The position numbers and the translations under genes were made by a program. The notes below the pieces were generated by a model. The model had not been told where the DNA came from, searched no databases, and saw nothing but the letters and a program-made list of their open reading frames with translations. This document shows positions 18,897 to 29,068 of a DNA stretch of 64,000 nucleotides, piece by piece; the stretch's first letter is position 1; every line of letters starts with the position of its first letter. This stretch comes from Stanieria cyanosphaera PCC 7437. Its GTDB lineage: Bacteria; Cyanobacteriota; Cyanobacteriia; Cyanobacteriales; Xenococcaceae. The stretch is taken from NCBI RefSeq assembly GCF_000317575.1, contig NC_019748.1, positions 2,425,199 to 2,489,198 of the forward strand, in the 5' to 3' direction.

Positions 18897-21599
18897 ATGA
18901 GAGGAGAACTCTCGATTCAAACGATCAAATCTTATCTAAATCAAGGGCAGTGGAGTACTGTAATTGCAGTCTGCACAGAAGCTTTACAACATAATCCTAG
19001 TAGGCTTGAATTATACCCATTGTTAGGAAAAGCTTTTGCTCATCAAGGAAAATGGGATAATGCGATCGCAGCTTATCAACAAGTTCTCGATACCCAACTT
19101 GATCAAGCGGAAATTCATGCCGAACTTGGTCTTTTATATACTAAACAACACAAATTAGTTAAAGCAGCTTGGCATTATCAACAAGCTTTGACTTTGAAAC
19201 CAGATTGGGATCAATTGCAATATAATCTAGCAGTTGTTTTGCATCAATTAGGAGATTGGCAAGGAGCAATTGCTGCTTATCGTCGGACGATTGCCCTTAA
19301 ACCAGGTTATGCAGCAGTATATTTTAATTTAGGGGTACTGTATGATCAAAGAACGCAATTAACTGAAGCGATTGAAAATTATTATCAAGCAATTAAACTT
19401 CAACCGAACTACATTAAAGCCTACAGTAATTTAGGTAGTATCTTTGCCAAACAAAAAAAACTCAATGCAGCCATTGAAATTTATCAACAAGGATTAAAAC
19501 TAGATCCGACTTGGGGAACGCTACATAACAATTTGGGACAAGTCTTCTGGTTTAATGAACAACCAGATCGTGCGCTAGCTAGTTTTGAAACTGCGGTAAT
19601 AGTAGAACCAAATATGGCTTTGGCTCACCATAATCTCGGTAAATTATGGCAACAACAAGGAAATTTCAATAATGCGATCGCACATTATCAAAAAGTAATT
19701 GAATTAGAACCTAATAATATTTGGGCTTATAGTCATTGTGCTGACGCTTTGCTCACTCAAGGAAATTTACAATTAGCGGTTGATTATTTACGTAAAGCGA
19801 TCGCTCTACAACCGATTTTTGTTAAAACCTATTGTCAAAGAGTTCAGTCTGTACAACCAAAGGATTTACTTGAACAAGCTAAATTTACTTGCGCTCGTTT
19901 TTTAGAAGCTTTACAACAAAAACTTGAGTATGAACAGGTTTATGAATTTTTCTGGCAAACTTATTTTTATTTAGGCGAAATTTTGTTTGAATATGGTGGA
20001 ATCAAGCAAGCAGAAATTTATTTTCAACAAGCCTTACAAATTAAACCCCGAGAAGTGGAGTTATATCTGCGTTTAGGCAATTGTTTAGCCAAACAAAAAA
20101 AATTAGATGCAGCCATAACCATTTATCAAATGGGATTGACGCTACAACCCAATCATCCTCAAATTTGCTTTCAATTAGGCAAAATTCTGGAACGACAACA
20201 ACAAGCAGAACAAGCGATCAGTTATTACGAAACTGTTTTGCAACAACAGCTAGATGAAAATGTAGAATCTTGGCAACAATTACCCAATCTCTTTCCTTCA
20301 GATCATAATTTAATTCAACTGCCTCAGCAAATTTATTATGATACTCAAGCTTGGATTAGAGATTGTGAATTAGATGACTTTAATTACGTCCAAGTGCCTT
20401 GGGAAGGTACAAAATCAATCAAAACTAATAAAGAAATTTCCCAACCAGAACTCATTAGTTTAACCGAACGAGAAGAACTTGAAGCTAATTGTGCTGGTGT
20501 CAATTGCTCGGTTTGTATGAGCAAATTAATTGAGCAGTTTAAACCAGTTCAAATCAGTCGAAATGCTTATCAGTGTTCTGAGTTAACCACAAGTATTGAT
20601 ACTCCTCAACCCTTTGTCGTTAATATCCCTGAAGCAAGAGCGTGGATTGCTCCCCAAAAAAATGAGTGGATCATCTGTAATGCGATAGCAGTAATGACTC
20701 CTGATGGTTATTTATTAGGAGATTTATCTCGTCATTATCCTTGGTTTTTACCTGGGTGTCCTTATCAAAAACGTCGTAGTCATACGATATTTAGTTTGGA
20801 CGAAATGCCGACTTTAGAAAGTCTTGAGGGAACAGTTGTTTTACTCTCAGGTTTGGCTGGTCATGTTTATTATCATTGGATGATTGATATTCTTCCCAGA
20901 ATAGAGATACTGCGACGCAGTGGCATAGACTTAAACCGAATCGATTGGTTTGTGGTTAATAATTTTGACCGACCCTTTCAAAGAGAAACGCTTAATTTAC
21001 TTGGTATTCCCGCAGCAAAAATCATCCCAAGCGATCGCCATAGTTATTTACAAGCTCAAGAACTGATCGTACCTTCTTTTCCTGGTTATTTGGATTGGGT
21101 TCCTTTCGAGACTATTAAGTTTTTACGTCAGATTTTTTTACCTCAGATCGATCTAGCTCATCATCGTTATCCAGACTTAGTTTATATTAGTCGCGCTCAA
21201 GCACGTGGTCGACAAGTAATTAATGAAACGGAAGTTACTGATTTATTAAATCAATTAGGATTTAAAACAGTCTTTTTAGAAAAAATGTCTGTGTTGGAAC
21301 AAGTTGCTTTATTTGCTCATGCGAAGGTGATTGTTTCGCCTCATGGTTCTAGTTTAACTAATTTAGTTTTTTGTAATCCTGGTGTAACAGTAGTTGAACT
21401 TTTCTCTCCTCATTATGTTAGAACAGATTACTGGATTATTAGCCAGCAACTACAACTCAAACACTACTATTCGATTGGAGATAGTTTTGATTGTTCTACT
21501 TTGAGGCACTTAATGTATCAGAATTCTCTTACCGAAGACATTCTTGTAAATTTAAGTTCTCTTAAATCAATTTTAAAAGTAGTTGGACTAATAAATTAA
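18897..21599 (+). CDS. TPR array fused to GT61 (DUF563) glycosyltransferase
   Basis: A 900 aa fusion. Residues 1 to about 470 are tetratricopeptide repeats (over ten units, for example NAIAHYQKVIELEPNN). Residues about 520-550 contain a small cysteine cluster (CAGVNCSVC). The C-terminal part is a family 61 glycosyltransferase: GHVYYHWMIDILPR at about 656-669, WFVVNNF, VYISRAQARGR and the conserved SPHGSSLTNLVF at about 813-824. The enzyme part is likely to make an exopolysaccharide or glycoprotein glycan, while the TPRs recruit partners. The first of three consecutive TPR-enzyme genes. Confidence 0.9.
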   Translation: MRGELSIQTIKSYLNQGQWSTVIAVCTEALQHNPSRLELYPLLGKAFAHQGKWDNAIAAYQQVLDTQLDQAEIHAELGLLYTKQHKLVKAAWHYQQALTLKPDWDQLQYNLAVVLHQLGDWQGAIAAYRRTIALKPGYAAVYFNLGVLYDQRTQLTEAIENYYQAIKLQPNYIKAYSNLGSIFAKQKKLNAAIEIYQQGLKLDPTWGTLHNNLGQVFWFNEQPDRALASFETAVIVEPNMALAHHNLGKLWQQQGNFNNAIAHYQKVIELEPNNIWAYSHCADALLTQGNLQLAVDYLRKAIALQPIFVKTYCQRVQSVQPKDLLEQAKFTCARFLEALQQKLEYEQVYEFFWQTYFYLGEILFEYGGIKQAEIYFQQALQIKPREVELYLRLGNCLAKQKKLDAAITIYQMGLTLQPNHPQICFQLGKILERQQQAEQAISYYETVLQQQLDENVESWQQLPNLFPSDHNLIQLPQQIYYDTQAWIRDCELDDFNYVQVPWEGTKSIKTNKEISQPELISLTEREELEANCAGVNCSVCMSKLIEQFKPVQISRNAYQCSELTTSIDTPQPFVVNIPEARAWIAPQKNEWIICNAIAVMTPDGYLLGDLSRHYPWFLPGCPYQKRRSHTIFSLDEMPTLESLEGTVVLLSGLAGHVYYHWMIDILPRIEILRRSGIDLNRIDWFVVNNFDRPFQRETLNLLGIPAAKIIPSDRHSYLQAQELIVPSFPGYLDWVPFETIKFLRQIFLPQIDLAHHRYPDLVYISRAQARGRQVINETEVTDLLNQLGFKTVFLEKMSVLEQVALFAHAKVIVSPHGSSLTNLVFCNPGVTVVELFSPHYVRTDYWIISQQLQLKHYYSIGDSFDCSTLRHLMYQNSLTEDILVNLSSLKSILKVVGLIN

Positions 21600-21693
21600 A
21601 CAGAAATTATGGGCAAAATTAGCTTGGAATTAGCCCGATAAAAATATTTTTGAATCCTATTCCATCAAATCTTAAATTTTTGGTATTTGCTCC

Positions 21694-23181
21694 GTGAATC
21701 TTAACTATTTAACTCAAGCCATTGCTAACTGTGAAGCAATTCTCCATCAACAAGAATTTCAGGCTGAAACTTGGCAACAATCTTGTCGTGATTTAGGTAA
21801 CCTGTTGCAAGGGTTAGGTCGATTTGATCAAGCGATTGTTTGGCATTCTCTAGCTTTAGAAAGTAAACCATCACTAGTTGAAGCTTATACTCACATTGGT
21901 CAGCTATATGTTCGCGAATCTCAATGGGAATCAGCAATTAATTGTTTGAAACAAGCTCTAAAATATCAACCCAATTCGGTACAACTTTATTCAACACTAG
22001 CTCAAATTTACAATCAGCTAGAAGAACCAGAAGCTGAAATGGAATGTTGGTATCAAGCAACTCAAATTAATCCTAATTTAGTCAATGCTGGAGGTTATCA
22101 TAAATTAGCTAAAGCATTTTATCACAGAAATAAGCTCGATGAGGCAATTAACTGTTATCAACGAGCAATCGAGCAGAGTGAAGCTAGCGAAACGAGACAG
22201 AGTAACTTTGAGCCTCATTATGAACTAGCTGAAATTTGGCTTGAACAAAGAAAAATCAATCAAGCGGTTTCCTGTTATCAGCAGATTTTAGATCAAGATC
22301 CTAATCAAAGTCGCGCTCATCATAAACTGGGAACAATTTATCTTCGGCAACAACAATTTGAGGAAGCTATTACTGAATTTAGACAAACAATTCAAATTGA
22401 GCCTGAGTTTCCTGGAGGATATCGAGATTTAGTTAAAACCTTGATTCAATTTCAAAAATGGGATGAAGCGATCGCAACTTGTCATGCCATTATTAATTTA
22501 GTCGAGGAATATCCTTGGGTTTATGTGCAATTGGGTAACGCTTTAAGGGAAAAAGGACGCATTTCTGATGCGATCGCTAGTTTTCAAAAAGCCTGTGTTT
22601 TAAAAGGTTGGCAAGAATGTCGGCGTAAAGACTACAGCTTTACTCAAGATAATTTTAGTTATCGAATTTCTTTGTGGCAATCTTGTTTGCAATCTTTAGC
22701 TAATCAAGCAGACATTCAGGCATTAGAGATTGGTAGTCACCAAGGAATGTCGACTTGCTGGTTACTTGATCGAATTTTGACTCATTCTTCAGCTAAATTG
22801 ACTTGTATTGATTCTAGCTTTGATCGCTATTTTGAAAACAATCTTGATAAAACTCAAGCACGAAGTAAAGTAACTCTAATGAAGGGAGAGATACAACAGT
22901 TACTTGCCACTCTGATTCCCAATACCTATGATGTAGTAAATCTTCAAGATCGATGTAAATTAACAACTCAAATCGAACAAGATGCTGCTTATATTTGGCA
23001 ACTGCTGAAGGTGGAAGGAATTGCTATTTTCAATGATTATGGTTGGATCAATCCTACTAATCCCTCACAAAATCCCAAATTAGGTATTGATCGCTTTCTG
23101 GAGTCTATCAAAAATCAATGGGAAATTGTCAGTCATGCTCCCCAAATTTATCAATTAATTATTCAAAAAAAATATGAATGA
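21694..23181 (+). CDS. TPR array fused to SAM-dependent methyltransferase
   Basis: A 495 aa protein starting with GTG. Residues about 15-300 form TPR units (EEAITEFRQTIQIEPEFPGG). From about residue 340 a class I methyltransferase begins: ALEIGSHQGMSTCWLL is the SAM-binding motif I, CIDSSFD the end of strand 2, and YDVVNLQD a motif-IV-like segment. The cephalosporin-hydroxylase/macrocin-type methyltransferases have a similar layout, but the substrate is not evident. It ends 8 bases inside the next gene, so translation is coupled. Confidence 0.85.
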   Translation: MNLNYLTQAIANCEAILHQQEFQAETWQQSCRDLGNLLQGLGRFDQAIVWHSLALESKPSLVEAYTHIGQLYVRESQWESAINCLKQALKYQPNSVQLYSTLAQIYNQLEEPEAEMECWYQATQINPNLVNAGGYHKLAKAFYHRNKLDEAINCYQRAIEQSEASETRQSNFEPHYELAEIWLEQRKINQAVSCYQQILDQDPNQSRAHHKLGTIYLRQQQFEEAITEFRQTIQIEPEFPGGYRDLVKTLIQFQKWDEAIATCHAIINLVEEYPWVYVQLGNALREKGRISDAIASFQKACVLKGWQECRRKDYSFTQDNFSYRISLWQSCLQSLANQADIQALEIGSHQGMSTCWLLDRILTHSSAKLTCIDSSFDRYFENNLDKTQARSKVTLMKGEIQQLLATLIPNTYDVVNLQDRCKLTTQIEQDAAYIWQLLKVEGIAIFNDYGWINPTNPSQNPKLGIDRFLESIKNQWEIVSHAPQIYQLIIQKKYE

Positions 23182-25240
23182 CAGCTTTAATTCGCTGGAT
23201 TTCAAAGCGAATCTAACCACAACAATTGAACAATATCGGCAGTTAATTAAACTTAATCCTGAACGAGCGGAACTTCATGCCGATTTAGGTAGTTTATATG
23301 CTCGTCAACAAAATTGGCAAAAAGCGATCGCAGCTTATCAACAAGCAATTAAATTAAATCCTGATTTTGCTGGTGCTTATCGTAATTTAGCTAGAGTTTT
23401 AACTCAAACTGGTAATCAATCCAAAGCAGTGGAGCGTTGGTATCAAGCTTTACAGTTAGAACCGAATTGGGCAAAAGCCGAAAAACACTATTTGTTGGGA
23501 AATACACTGATTACTCATCAAAAAATTGGTAAAGCTGCTCAATGTTATCGTCAAGCAATTAAACTAAAACCTGACTTTCTGGCAGCATATCAACGTTTAG
23601 GAGAAATTTTAGCTAGTCAAGGAAAATATCGGCAATTAATTACTTTATTTCGTCAGGGAGTCAAATTTAATCCCGATAATCCCCAATTTCACTTTGGTTT
23701 GGGTAACATTTTAGCAGCCCAACAACAATGGGAACAAGCGGGTGCGCAATATCGTAAAACGATTGAATTGAACCAAAATTTTGCTGTCGCTTACTATAGT
23801 TGGGGTGTAGTTTTAACTCAACAACAAAAATGGCAGAAAGCGAGCGATAATTATCAAAAAGCGATCGCACTTCAACCAAACTATTGGGAAGCTTATCATC
23901 AACTCGGTAATGTTTTGAATCAGCTTCAGCAGTGGCAAGAAGCGATCGCAGCTTATCAAAATGTTGCTCAAATTAATCCTAGTTTTGTTCCTGTTTATTT
24001 ACAGTTGGGCAAAATCTTTTGTCATCTTGAAGACTATCAATCTGCTTTAAATTCTTATCAAACCGCTTTAGAATATACTACTCAATCATCGACTTTAGAA
24101 CAACAAGCAGTAGCTCTTTGTCAAGAAGCGATCGCGCAAATACCAAAACCTACGGCGAAAGATTATTATCAACTAGCTAAATTTTTTAGAGCTAAAAGTC
24201 ATTTTAAAGCAGCTATTATTACTTATCAACAAGCTTTAAAGATCAATCCTCGTTTTCAATCGGCTTATATCGATCTACAATATACGCCTACCGATCCACA
24301 ATTACTTGAAGAATTAATTCCTTTTTATCAAAATATTGTTAGCGAGCATCCCAATCTGGATGTTGCTTGGGGTAATCTAGGCGATGCTTTAAGCGAACAA
24401 GGTAGAATTTCTGAAGCAATTGATTCTTATCGCAGTAGCTCTTATCAGCGAGTAATTAAAATTTATCCTTCATTAGCTTCCTTTGATTGGCAACACAAAA
24501 AAGAACAAGGACCAAACTTTATTATTGCTGGTGCAGCAAAAGGAGGTACATCTTCACTTTATAACTATCTTAGTCATCATCCGCAAATTCTGCTACCTCA
24601 TAAAAAAGAATTAGATTTTTTTTGGAAACATTATCAAAAAGGAACTGATTGGTATTTAGCTCATTTTCCCTCAATCAGCGATCAACCAGATTATCTTACT
24701 GGAGAAGCTACACCCAACTATATTCGTTTTCCTGTCGTCGCCGAAAGAATTTATCAATCTTTTCCTCAAGTTAAACTTATTTTTTTATTGCGTAATCCTG
24801 TTGAAAGAACAATATCTTGGCATTATCACAAAGTTAATCATGGTCAAATCAATAGTAGTTTAACAGACGCGATCGCACTCGAATTAAAACAATTAGAAAA
24901 TCAGGATGTAGCTAAGTTAGCTCAGGCTGGTTATCGCAATCCTGATAATATTTTGGGTAGTCTTTATTTTTATCAACTCCAACCTTGGTTAGAATTGTTC
25001 AACCGAGAGCAATTATTAATTCTTCCCAGTGAAGACTTATATAATAATCCTGCTCAAGTCATGGAACAAGTTTTCAGTTTTTTAGATTTACCTAATCATC
25101 CAATTTCCAATTATCTTAAAGTTAATGCTGGTTCATACCAAAACAGCGACTCTCAATTAAAAAGTACTTTAACTAATTACTTTCAAGCTCATAATCGACA
25201 ATTAGAAGAACATTTAGGTATCAAATTTAACTGGGATTAA
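23174..25240 (+). CDS. TPR array fused to sulfotransferase
   Basis: A 688 aa protein. Residues about 15-420 are TPR units. From about 447 a PAPS-dependent sulfotransferase begins: the 5'-phosphosulfate-binding loop AAKGGTSSLYNYL at about 453-465, and the 3'-phosphate-binding LLRNPVERTISWHYH at about 538-552, as in heparan N-deacetylase/N-sulfotransferase-type domains. It probably sulfates a polysaccharide. Its ATG lies 8 bases before the end of the TPR-methyltransferase gene. Together with the two preceding genes it forms a TPR-enzyme trio in one direction. Confidence 0.9.
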   Translation: MNDSFNSLDFKANLTTTIEQYRQLIKLNPERAELHADLGSLYARQQNWQKAIAAYQQAIKLNPDFAGAYRNLARVLTQTGNQSKAVERWYQALQLEPNWAKAEKHYLLGNTLITHQKIGKAAQCYRQAIKLKPDFLAAYQRLGEILASQGKYRQLITLFRQGVKFNPDNPQFHFGLGNILAAQQQWEQAGAQYRKTIELNQNFAVAYYSWGVVLTQQQKWQKASDNYQKAIALQPNYWEAYHQLGNVLNQLQQWQEAIAAYQNVAQINPSFVPVYLQLGKIFCHLEDYQSALNSYQTALEYTTQSSTLEQQAVALCQEAIAQIPKPTAKDYYQLAKFFRAKSHFKAAIITYQQALKINPRFQSAYIDLQYTPTDPQLLEELIPFYQNIVSEHPNLDVAWGNLGDALSEQGRISEAIDSYRSSSYQRVIKIYPSLASFDWQHKKEQGPNFIIAGAAKGGTSSLYNYLSHHPQILLPHKKELDFFWKHYQKGTDWYLAHFPSISDQPDYLTGEATPNYIRFPVVAERIYQSFPQVKLIFLLRNPVERTISWHYHKVNHGQINSSLTDAIALELKQLENQDVAKLAQAGYRNPDNILGSLYFYQLQPWLELFNREQLLILPSEDLYNNPAQVMEQVFSFLDLPNHPISNYLKVNAGSYQNSDSQLKSTLTNYFQAHNRQLEEHLGIKFNWD

Positions 25241-25559
25241 ACAGTAGAAAAATCAATAATTTATCGTAGTTTTCAATTTATTAGACTACATTTTTAAATC
25301 AGGTAAAAAGCGAAATAATAAGTTCTATTGAACTTAAAATCGTTGTAAATTTGAATCTTAATCAAGTACTTATCTATTGTTTGAGAAAATGTTAAAATAC
25401 GCCTCCTTCTTATCAAAAAAATTTAGAATAAAAACTATATTTTGTAGGATTATATTTTAATCGATCACTCTTTTTTCAGCAAATTAATCAACTTCAATTC
25501 GCTAACCAATCTTGGAAACAATCTTGATTTAATTATTTACACTAAAAAACTATTAATCT
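25241..25559. other. Intergenic region with a possible TPR gene remnant
   Basis: 319 AT-rich bases between the sulfotransferase and a small membrane protein. Near its 3' end (about 25471-25527) one frame reads QQINQLQFANQSWKQS and a stop, which resembles the N-terminal part of the TPR-methyltransferase (HQQEFQAETWQQS). It might be a relic of a fourth TPR gene. Nothing else is seen. Confidence 0.35.
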
Positions 25560-25886
25560 ATGTCAAATCAAAAGCCTTTCTCTAATCACAAAAAACAAGG
25601 TAAACAATTTAAAAAAGGAAGAGGTGCTTCAACGTCAAATGATGCTTCCAATCCTTTACCTAAAGCAGGTAGAGCAGGAGCAATTCAAACCAATTGGAAA
25701 ACGATTGATTGGACACCCAAAAAACTACTAATCGCTTCAATTTTGATTGGCGCACCTTATTTAGCTGGAGTAATTGCCAGTTTGTCAGCAGGATTATTTG
25801 TGATTACGTTTATTTTGATTGGATTAGGAGGATTTGTTGGCATACTGTATGGAATTTTACGATGGCTTGAGCAAGCGGAGCTTTAA
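25560..25886 (+). CDS. Small two-helix membrane protein
   Basis: A 108 aa protein with a basic, glycine-rich cytoplasmic N-terminus (about residues 1-50) and two hydrophobic helices (about 53-73 and 76-97) separated by a very short turn. I recognise it only as a conserved cyanobacterial hypothetical. It has its own upstream gap and is not clearly part of the TPR operon. Confidence 0.65.
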   Translation: MSNQKPFSNHKKQGKQFKKGRGASTSNDASNPLPKAGRAGAIQTNWKTIDWTPKKLLIASILIGAPYLAGVIASLSAGLFVITFILIGLGGFVGILYGILRWLEQAEL

Positions 25887-26101
25887 AAGAAAGTGCAAAA
25901 TGATTTTTAAGTAATTAATATGTAGAACTGAAACACTTAAAAAACAAGCAAAACTTTGAGGATTTTTGATATTTTTATACCGAAAAAGTAATTCTGTGGA
26001 TATCATAGGTTGAATATTAACTCCTCATTCAAAAGCGATCTCGCTCCCAGCGAAGCTGTCCGCTCTTGAAATAGTTCATCATAATTAAAAGAGACCGAAT
26101 A

Positions 26102-27217
26102 ATGGAAGCCAATCAAATATTTCAAAATCTTCAAGAAACTCAGTTTCTGCAAAAGCTTTCTTCCCACGACAAAATCATTTTTATTGGGGAAACAAACACA
26201 ATTAATTATCTTCAAGATTTTTTTAAAAATAACAACGGCGAACAGAATAATTATTATTACAATTGGGACAATAAATTTAAACACGAATTATTGATTGAAC
26301 CTCAACACTTAATCAATTGTCAAGCAATAGTAATTGCCTCAATTGATAATGAACATATAATTTTTGAAACTATTAAAAATCAAATTAATAATTTAAAGCT
26401 AAAAATTACAGTTTTGAGATTATTTACAGATATTTTTGTCAATTTGATGTCTGAGCAAAAATTACTACAAAGTTCTGATTATCAAGTTCAACTGCCACAA
26501 ACAGCCTATGCAATTATAACCACTCCTCGTTCAGGTTCAAATTTTCTCTGTAGTATTTTAAATTCTACTAAAATTGCTGGATATCCTAAAGAACATTTAA
26601 GACAAGCTAGCGTAGTCATAGCAAAATCTTGTCAGTTTGATTATATTAGACTGTTAGAAATTCTCATGACTTATCAAGTAACACCCAACAGTGTATTTGG
26701 TACTAAATTTATCTCACATTTTTTAAAAGATTTTCAACAAACTCAATTTGATTTTGACAAAATATTTAAGCTAATTACTAAATATATTTATCTAGTCAGA
26801 AGAGATAAAATAGCTCAGGCTGTTTCTGTAGTTGTGGCACAAGCAACCAATGTTTGGCATATTGATAATTCTAACAGACAACTTGATTATCAAACTAAGT
26901 TACAAACTATTGATATTGATGATTATTTACTTGAAAAAGTTCATAGAAATTATCTTTCATTAGAAGAGGGAGAAAGATATTTAAATCAATTATTTGACAA
27001 ATATCAAATTTCTCCTTTACGAATAGAATACGAACAGCTATTAGACAATAAAGCTGAACAAATACGTAAAATTTTTGATTATTTAAATATCAAATATTCT
27101 CAAGAACATCTAACTGATTTGCAATCTACTTTTAAAAAGACAGGTTCTAGTCTTTCCGAGCAAATTATTAGTAAATATCAAGAAAAGTATTTATTTAGTA
27201 AAATGGAAAAGCAATAG
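26102..27217 (+). CDS. Stf0-like sulfotransferase
   Basis: A 371 aa protein with an AT-rich, lysine-rich N-terminal half of no clear assignment (about 1-130) and a sulfotransferase domain from about residue 137. AIITTPRSGSNFLCSIL is the PAPS 5'-phosphosulfate loop, YPKEHLR and FGTKFISHF follow the Stf0 pattern, and YLVRRDKIAQAVSV with a later NVWHID matches the 3'-phosphate strand region of Stf0 (trehalose 2-sulfotransferase). The acceptor is unknown. With the TPR-sulfotransferase it makes two PAPS-using enzymes within 3 kb, which supports a sulfated product. Confidence 0.8.
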   Translation: MEANQIFQNLQETQFLQKLSSHDKIIFIGETNTINYLQDFFKNNNGEQNNYYYNWDNKFKHELLIEPQHLINCQAIVIASIDNEHIIFETIKNQINNLKLKITVLRLFTDIFVNLMSEQKLLQSSDYQVQLPQTAYAIITTPRSGSNFLCSILNSTKIAGYPKEHLRQASVVIAKSCQFDYIRLLEILMTYQVTPNSVFGTKFISHFLKDFQQTQFDFDKIFKLITKYIYLVRRDKIAQAVSVVVAQATNVWHIDNSNRQLDYQTKLQTIDIDDYLLEKVHRNYLSLEEGERYLNQLFDKYQISPLRIEYEQLLDNKAEQIRKIFDYLNIKYSQEHLTDLQSTFKKTGSSLSEQIISKYQEKYLFSKMEKQ

Positions 27218-27603
27218 CTTTAAAATTTATTACTATAGCAAGCAAACTATAGTACGCGGACATCATAATCTTAAACTAAGGAAAAGGAAATGTCTTAATC
27301 TTTGCTTCAACTACTATAAATGGTCGAATTAATTTCTGTTTAGGTACTTAAAATCGCAGAACATTTCTTTAGATATTATTAAAAGTTTATAAATCTCAAG
27401 GTGTATTTGAAGAAAAACATAAGCGAACTGCGATCGCACTAAGCATAGTAGTTCTCACGCTCTATGAGGTACACTCGTTCGCTCTAGATTTTTGTTAATA
27501 GTTAATTGCTACTTTTTGCTTTATAACTAGTAACTGATAATGCTGTATCTTACCAGTACGAGAAACGCTATAGTATGACAAATTAATCGACCAGCACATT
27601 AAA
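27218..27603. other. Intergenic region with dispersed repeat fragments
   Basis: 386 bases. It has a HIP1 site, a stretch like GTTCTCACGCTC that resembles small palindromic repeats, and a partial copy of the element seen around tadA (about 27484-27540: gatttttgttaatagttaattg, then taactagtaactgataa). No larger ORF is credible. Confidence 0.5.
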
Positions 27604-27780
27604 CTATTCAAGATTATTTTCTTGCTCAACCTTTAATGAGCGTCCTTTGAGTAAGATTACTTGAGTCGTTTTTGCTTGCTTTTTAGTAATTTGAGTAGCA
27701 AGATGTTTTGTATCAAAAGCTAATAAGTTTGATTTTTTTAATTGTTGATAACGGTTTGTTAAGGCACAAAGACTACACAT
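27604..27780 (-). CDS. Possible small protein with CxxC start
   Basis: A 58-codon frame beginning MCSLCALTNRYQQLKKS and ending KVEQENNLE, 13 bases downstream of the methyltransferase stop codon on the same strand. The Cys2-Cys5 pair, basic composition and tight spacing make it plausible as a co-transcribed small gene. There is no good ribosome binding site and I do not recognise a family, so it may be spurious. Confidence 0.35.
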   Translation of the reverse strand: MCSLCALTNRYQQLKKSNLLAFDTKHLATQITKKQAKTTQVILLKGRSLKVEQENNLE

Positions 27781-27793
27781 ATTGATCGCTTTT

Positions 27794-28909
27794 TTAATCT
27801 TTTTTGATGATATAAAAATTGTTGATAATATCGTGATCGAGTTGGTGAATTTCTACACTACTAAACCCAGCTTCTTCTAACATTGTCAAAGTTGTTTCTT
27901 CACCCCACATTGTTCCTAAACCCATGCCACCTACAGCTAAAGATACAGTCATACAATGCATACAAGAAATTGTATATAACCAAGGAGCTAAAGGATGATC
28001 AAGATTACCGCTTACATCACTTTTTGCACGAATATCTTGCATCAAATAAACTCCATCAGGACGTAGTGCTTGATAAATATTTTTTAGTACCAAATCTGGT
28101 CTAGCTTGATCGTGAACAGCATCAAAGGTAGTAATCAAATCGTATTTTTCTACTTCCTCAAAAATTGTAGCGTCTTTAACTTCAAACTGAATATTATTTA
28201 ATCCTAACTGTGAGGCTTCTAGTTGAGCATTTGCGATCGCTTCTGAAGAAAAATCATAGCCTTTAAATTTACTGTTGGGAAAAAGTTTTGCCATTCTATT
28301 GAGTGCTTTTCCTCTACCACAACCTACATCTAATACTTCGATACCCTTTTCTAAAGCTTCAATTAGTCCAGGTACTAATGGTAAAACAGACTCAGTTAAG
28401 GCTGAAACGATAGTTTGCTCACTCTCTTCTGCCATAATCTCATGAAAACGCTTGAAAGCAGAATAGGGTACGCCTCCACCTTGATAAAAACAATCAACAA
28501 TTTGATCTTCTACACTGCCAAGTTGAGCAATAAACTGAGAAACAATAGCAATGTTGTCGGGAGTAGCTTTTCTTGTCAAAAAGGCTGCGTGTTCTGGAGG
28601 GAAATAATAAATGCGATCGCTTTTGTTATAATCGACAAAACGACTTGTAACCATTGCACCTAACCACTCTCTAACATAACGTTCTTCCAAACCTGCTGCT
28701 TGGGCAATTTCTTCGCTAGTTGAAGGGGGTAGTTGTGCCATCGTATCAAATAAACCTGTCCGATGACCGATAGAAATCATTAAAGAAATTGCACCACTGT
28801 TGAGGATATTCAGCAAACCTTCAACAAAAGCTTCTGCTTTAGTGGGATTGAATTCTGTAATAGTTGTCATATAAAATTCGATGATCGCTAATTGATTTAC
28901 TTCATTCAA
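27794..28909 (-). CDS. SAM-dependent methyltransferase with winged-helix N-terminus
   Basis: A 371 aa protein (358 if translation starts at the ATG at 28870, giving [15 protein letters not shown], which looks more natural). Residues about 20-110 form a dimerisation winged helix ([21 protein letters not shown]), and the catalytic Rossmann domain begins at about 190 with [12 protein letters not shown], followed by GYDFSSEAI and FDAVHDQ. The layout is that of small-molecule O-methyltransferases and cyanobacterial ubiquinone/rRNA-independent types. It is divergent from an AraC-type regulator, which probably controls it. Confidence 0.88.
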   Translation of the reverse strand: MNEVNQLAIIEFYMTTITEFNPTKAEAFVEGLLNILNSGAISLMISIGHRTGLFDTMAQLPPSTSEEIAQAAGLEERYVREWLGAMVTSRFVDYNKSDRIYYFPPEHAAFLTRKATPDNIAIVSQFIAQLGSVEDQIVDCFYQGGGVPYSAFKRFHEIMAEESEQTIVSALTESVLPLVPGLIEALEKGIEVLDVGCGRGKALNRMAKLFPNSKFKGYDFSSEAIANAQLEASQLGLNNIQFEVKDATIFEEVEKYDLITTFDAVHDQARPDLVLKNIYQALRPDGVYLMQDIRAKSDVSGNLDHPLAPWLYTISCMHCMTVSLAVGGMGLGTMWGEETTLTMLEEAGFSSVEIHQLDHDIINNFYIIKKD

Positions 28910-28957
28910 ATTAAAAAGCGATCGGGAAAAAGTAGGGATAATAGTAATCAGTTATCA

Positions 28958-28985
28958 GTAGAGACGCGACACGTTCCGTCTTTAC
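28958..28985. repeat. GTAGAGACG-ended palindromic repeat
   Basis: GTAGAGACG and CGTCTTTAC enclose CGACACGTTC. It is an imperfect palindrome in the promoter region between a methyltransferase and its divergent AraC regulator, and belongs with the GTAGGGA elements at 4403 and 39754. It could be a small mobile repeat rather than an operator. Confidence 0.5.
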
Positions 28986-29068
28986 ACCAGTTATAAAAAT
29001 AAAAAATTTGTTCTCTAGATCTTCTCTATTTACTATTTATATATTACGTATCGATAAAATAATCAATC

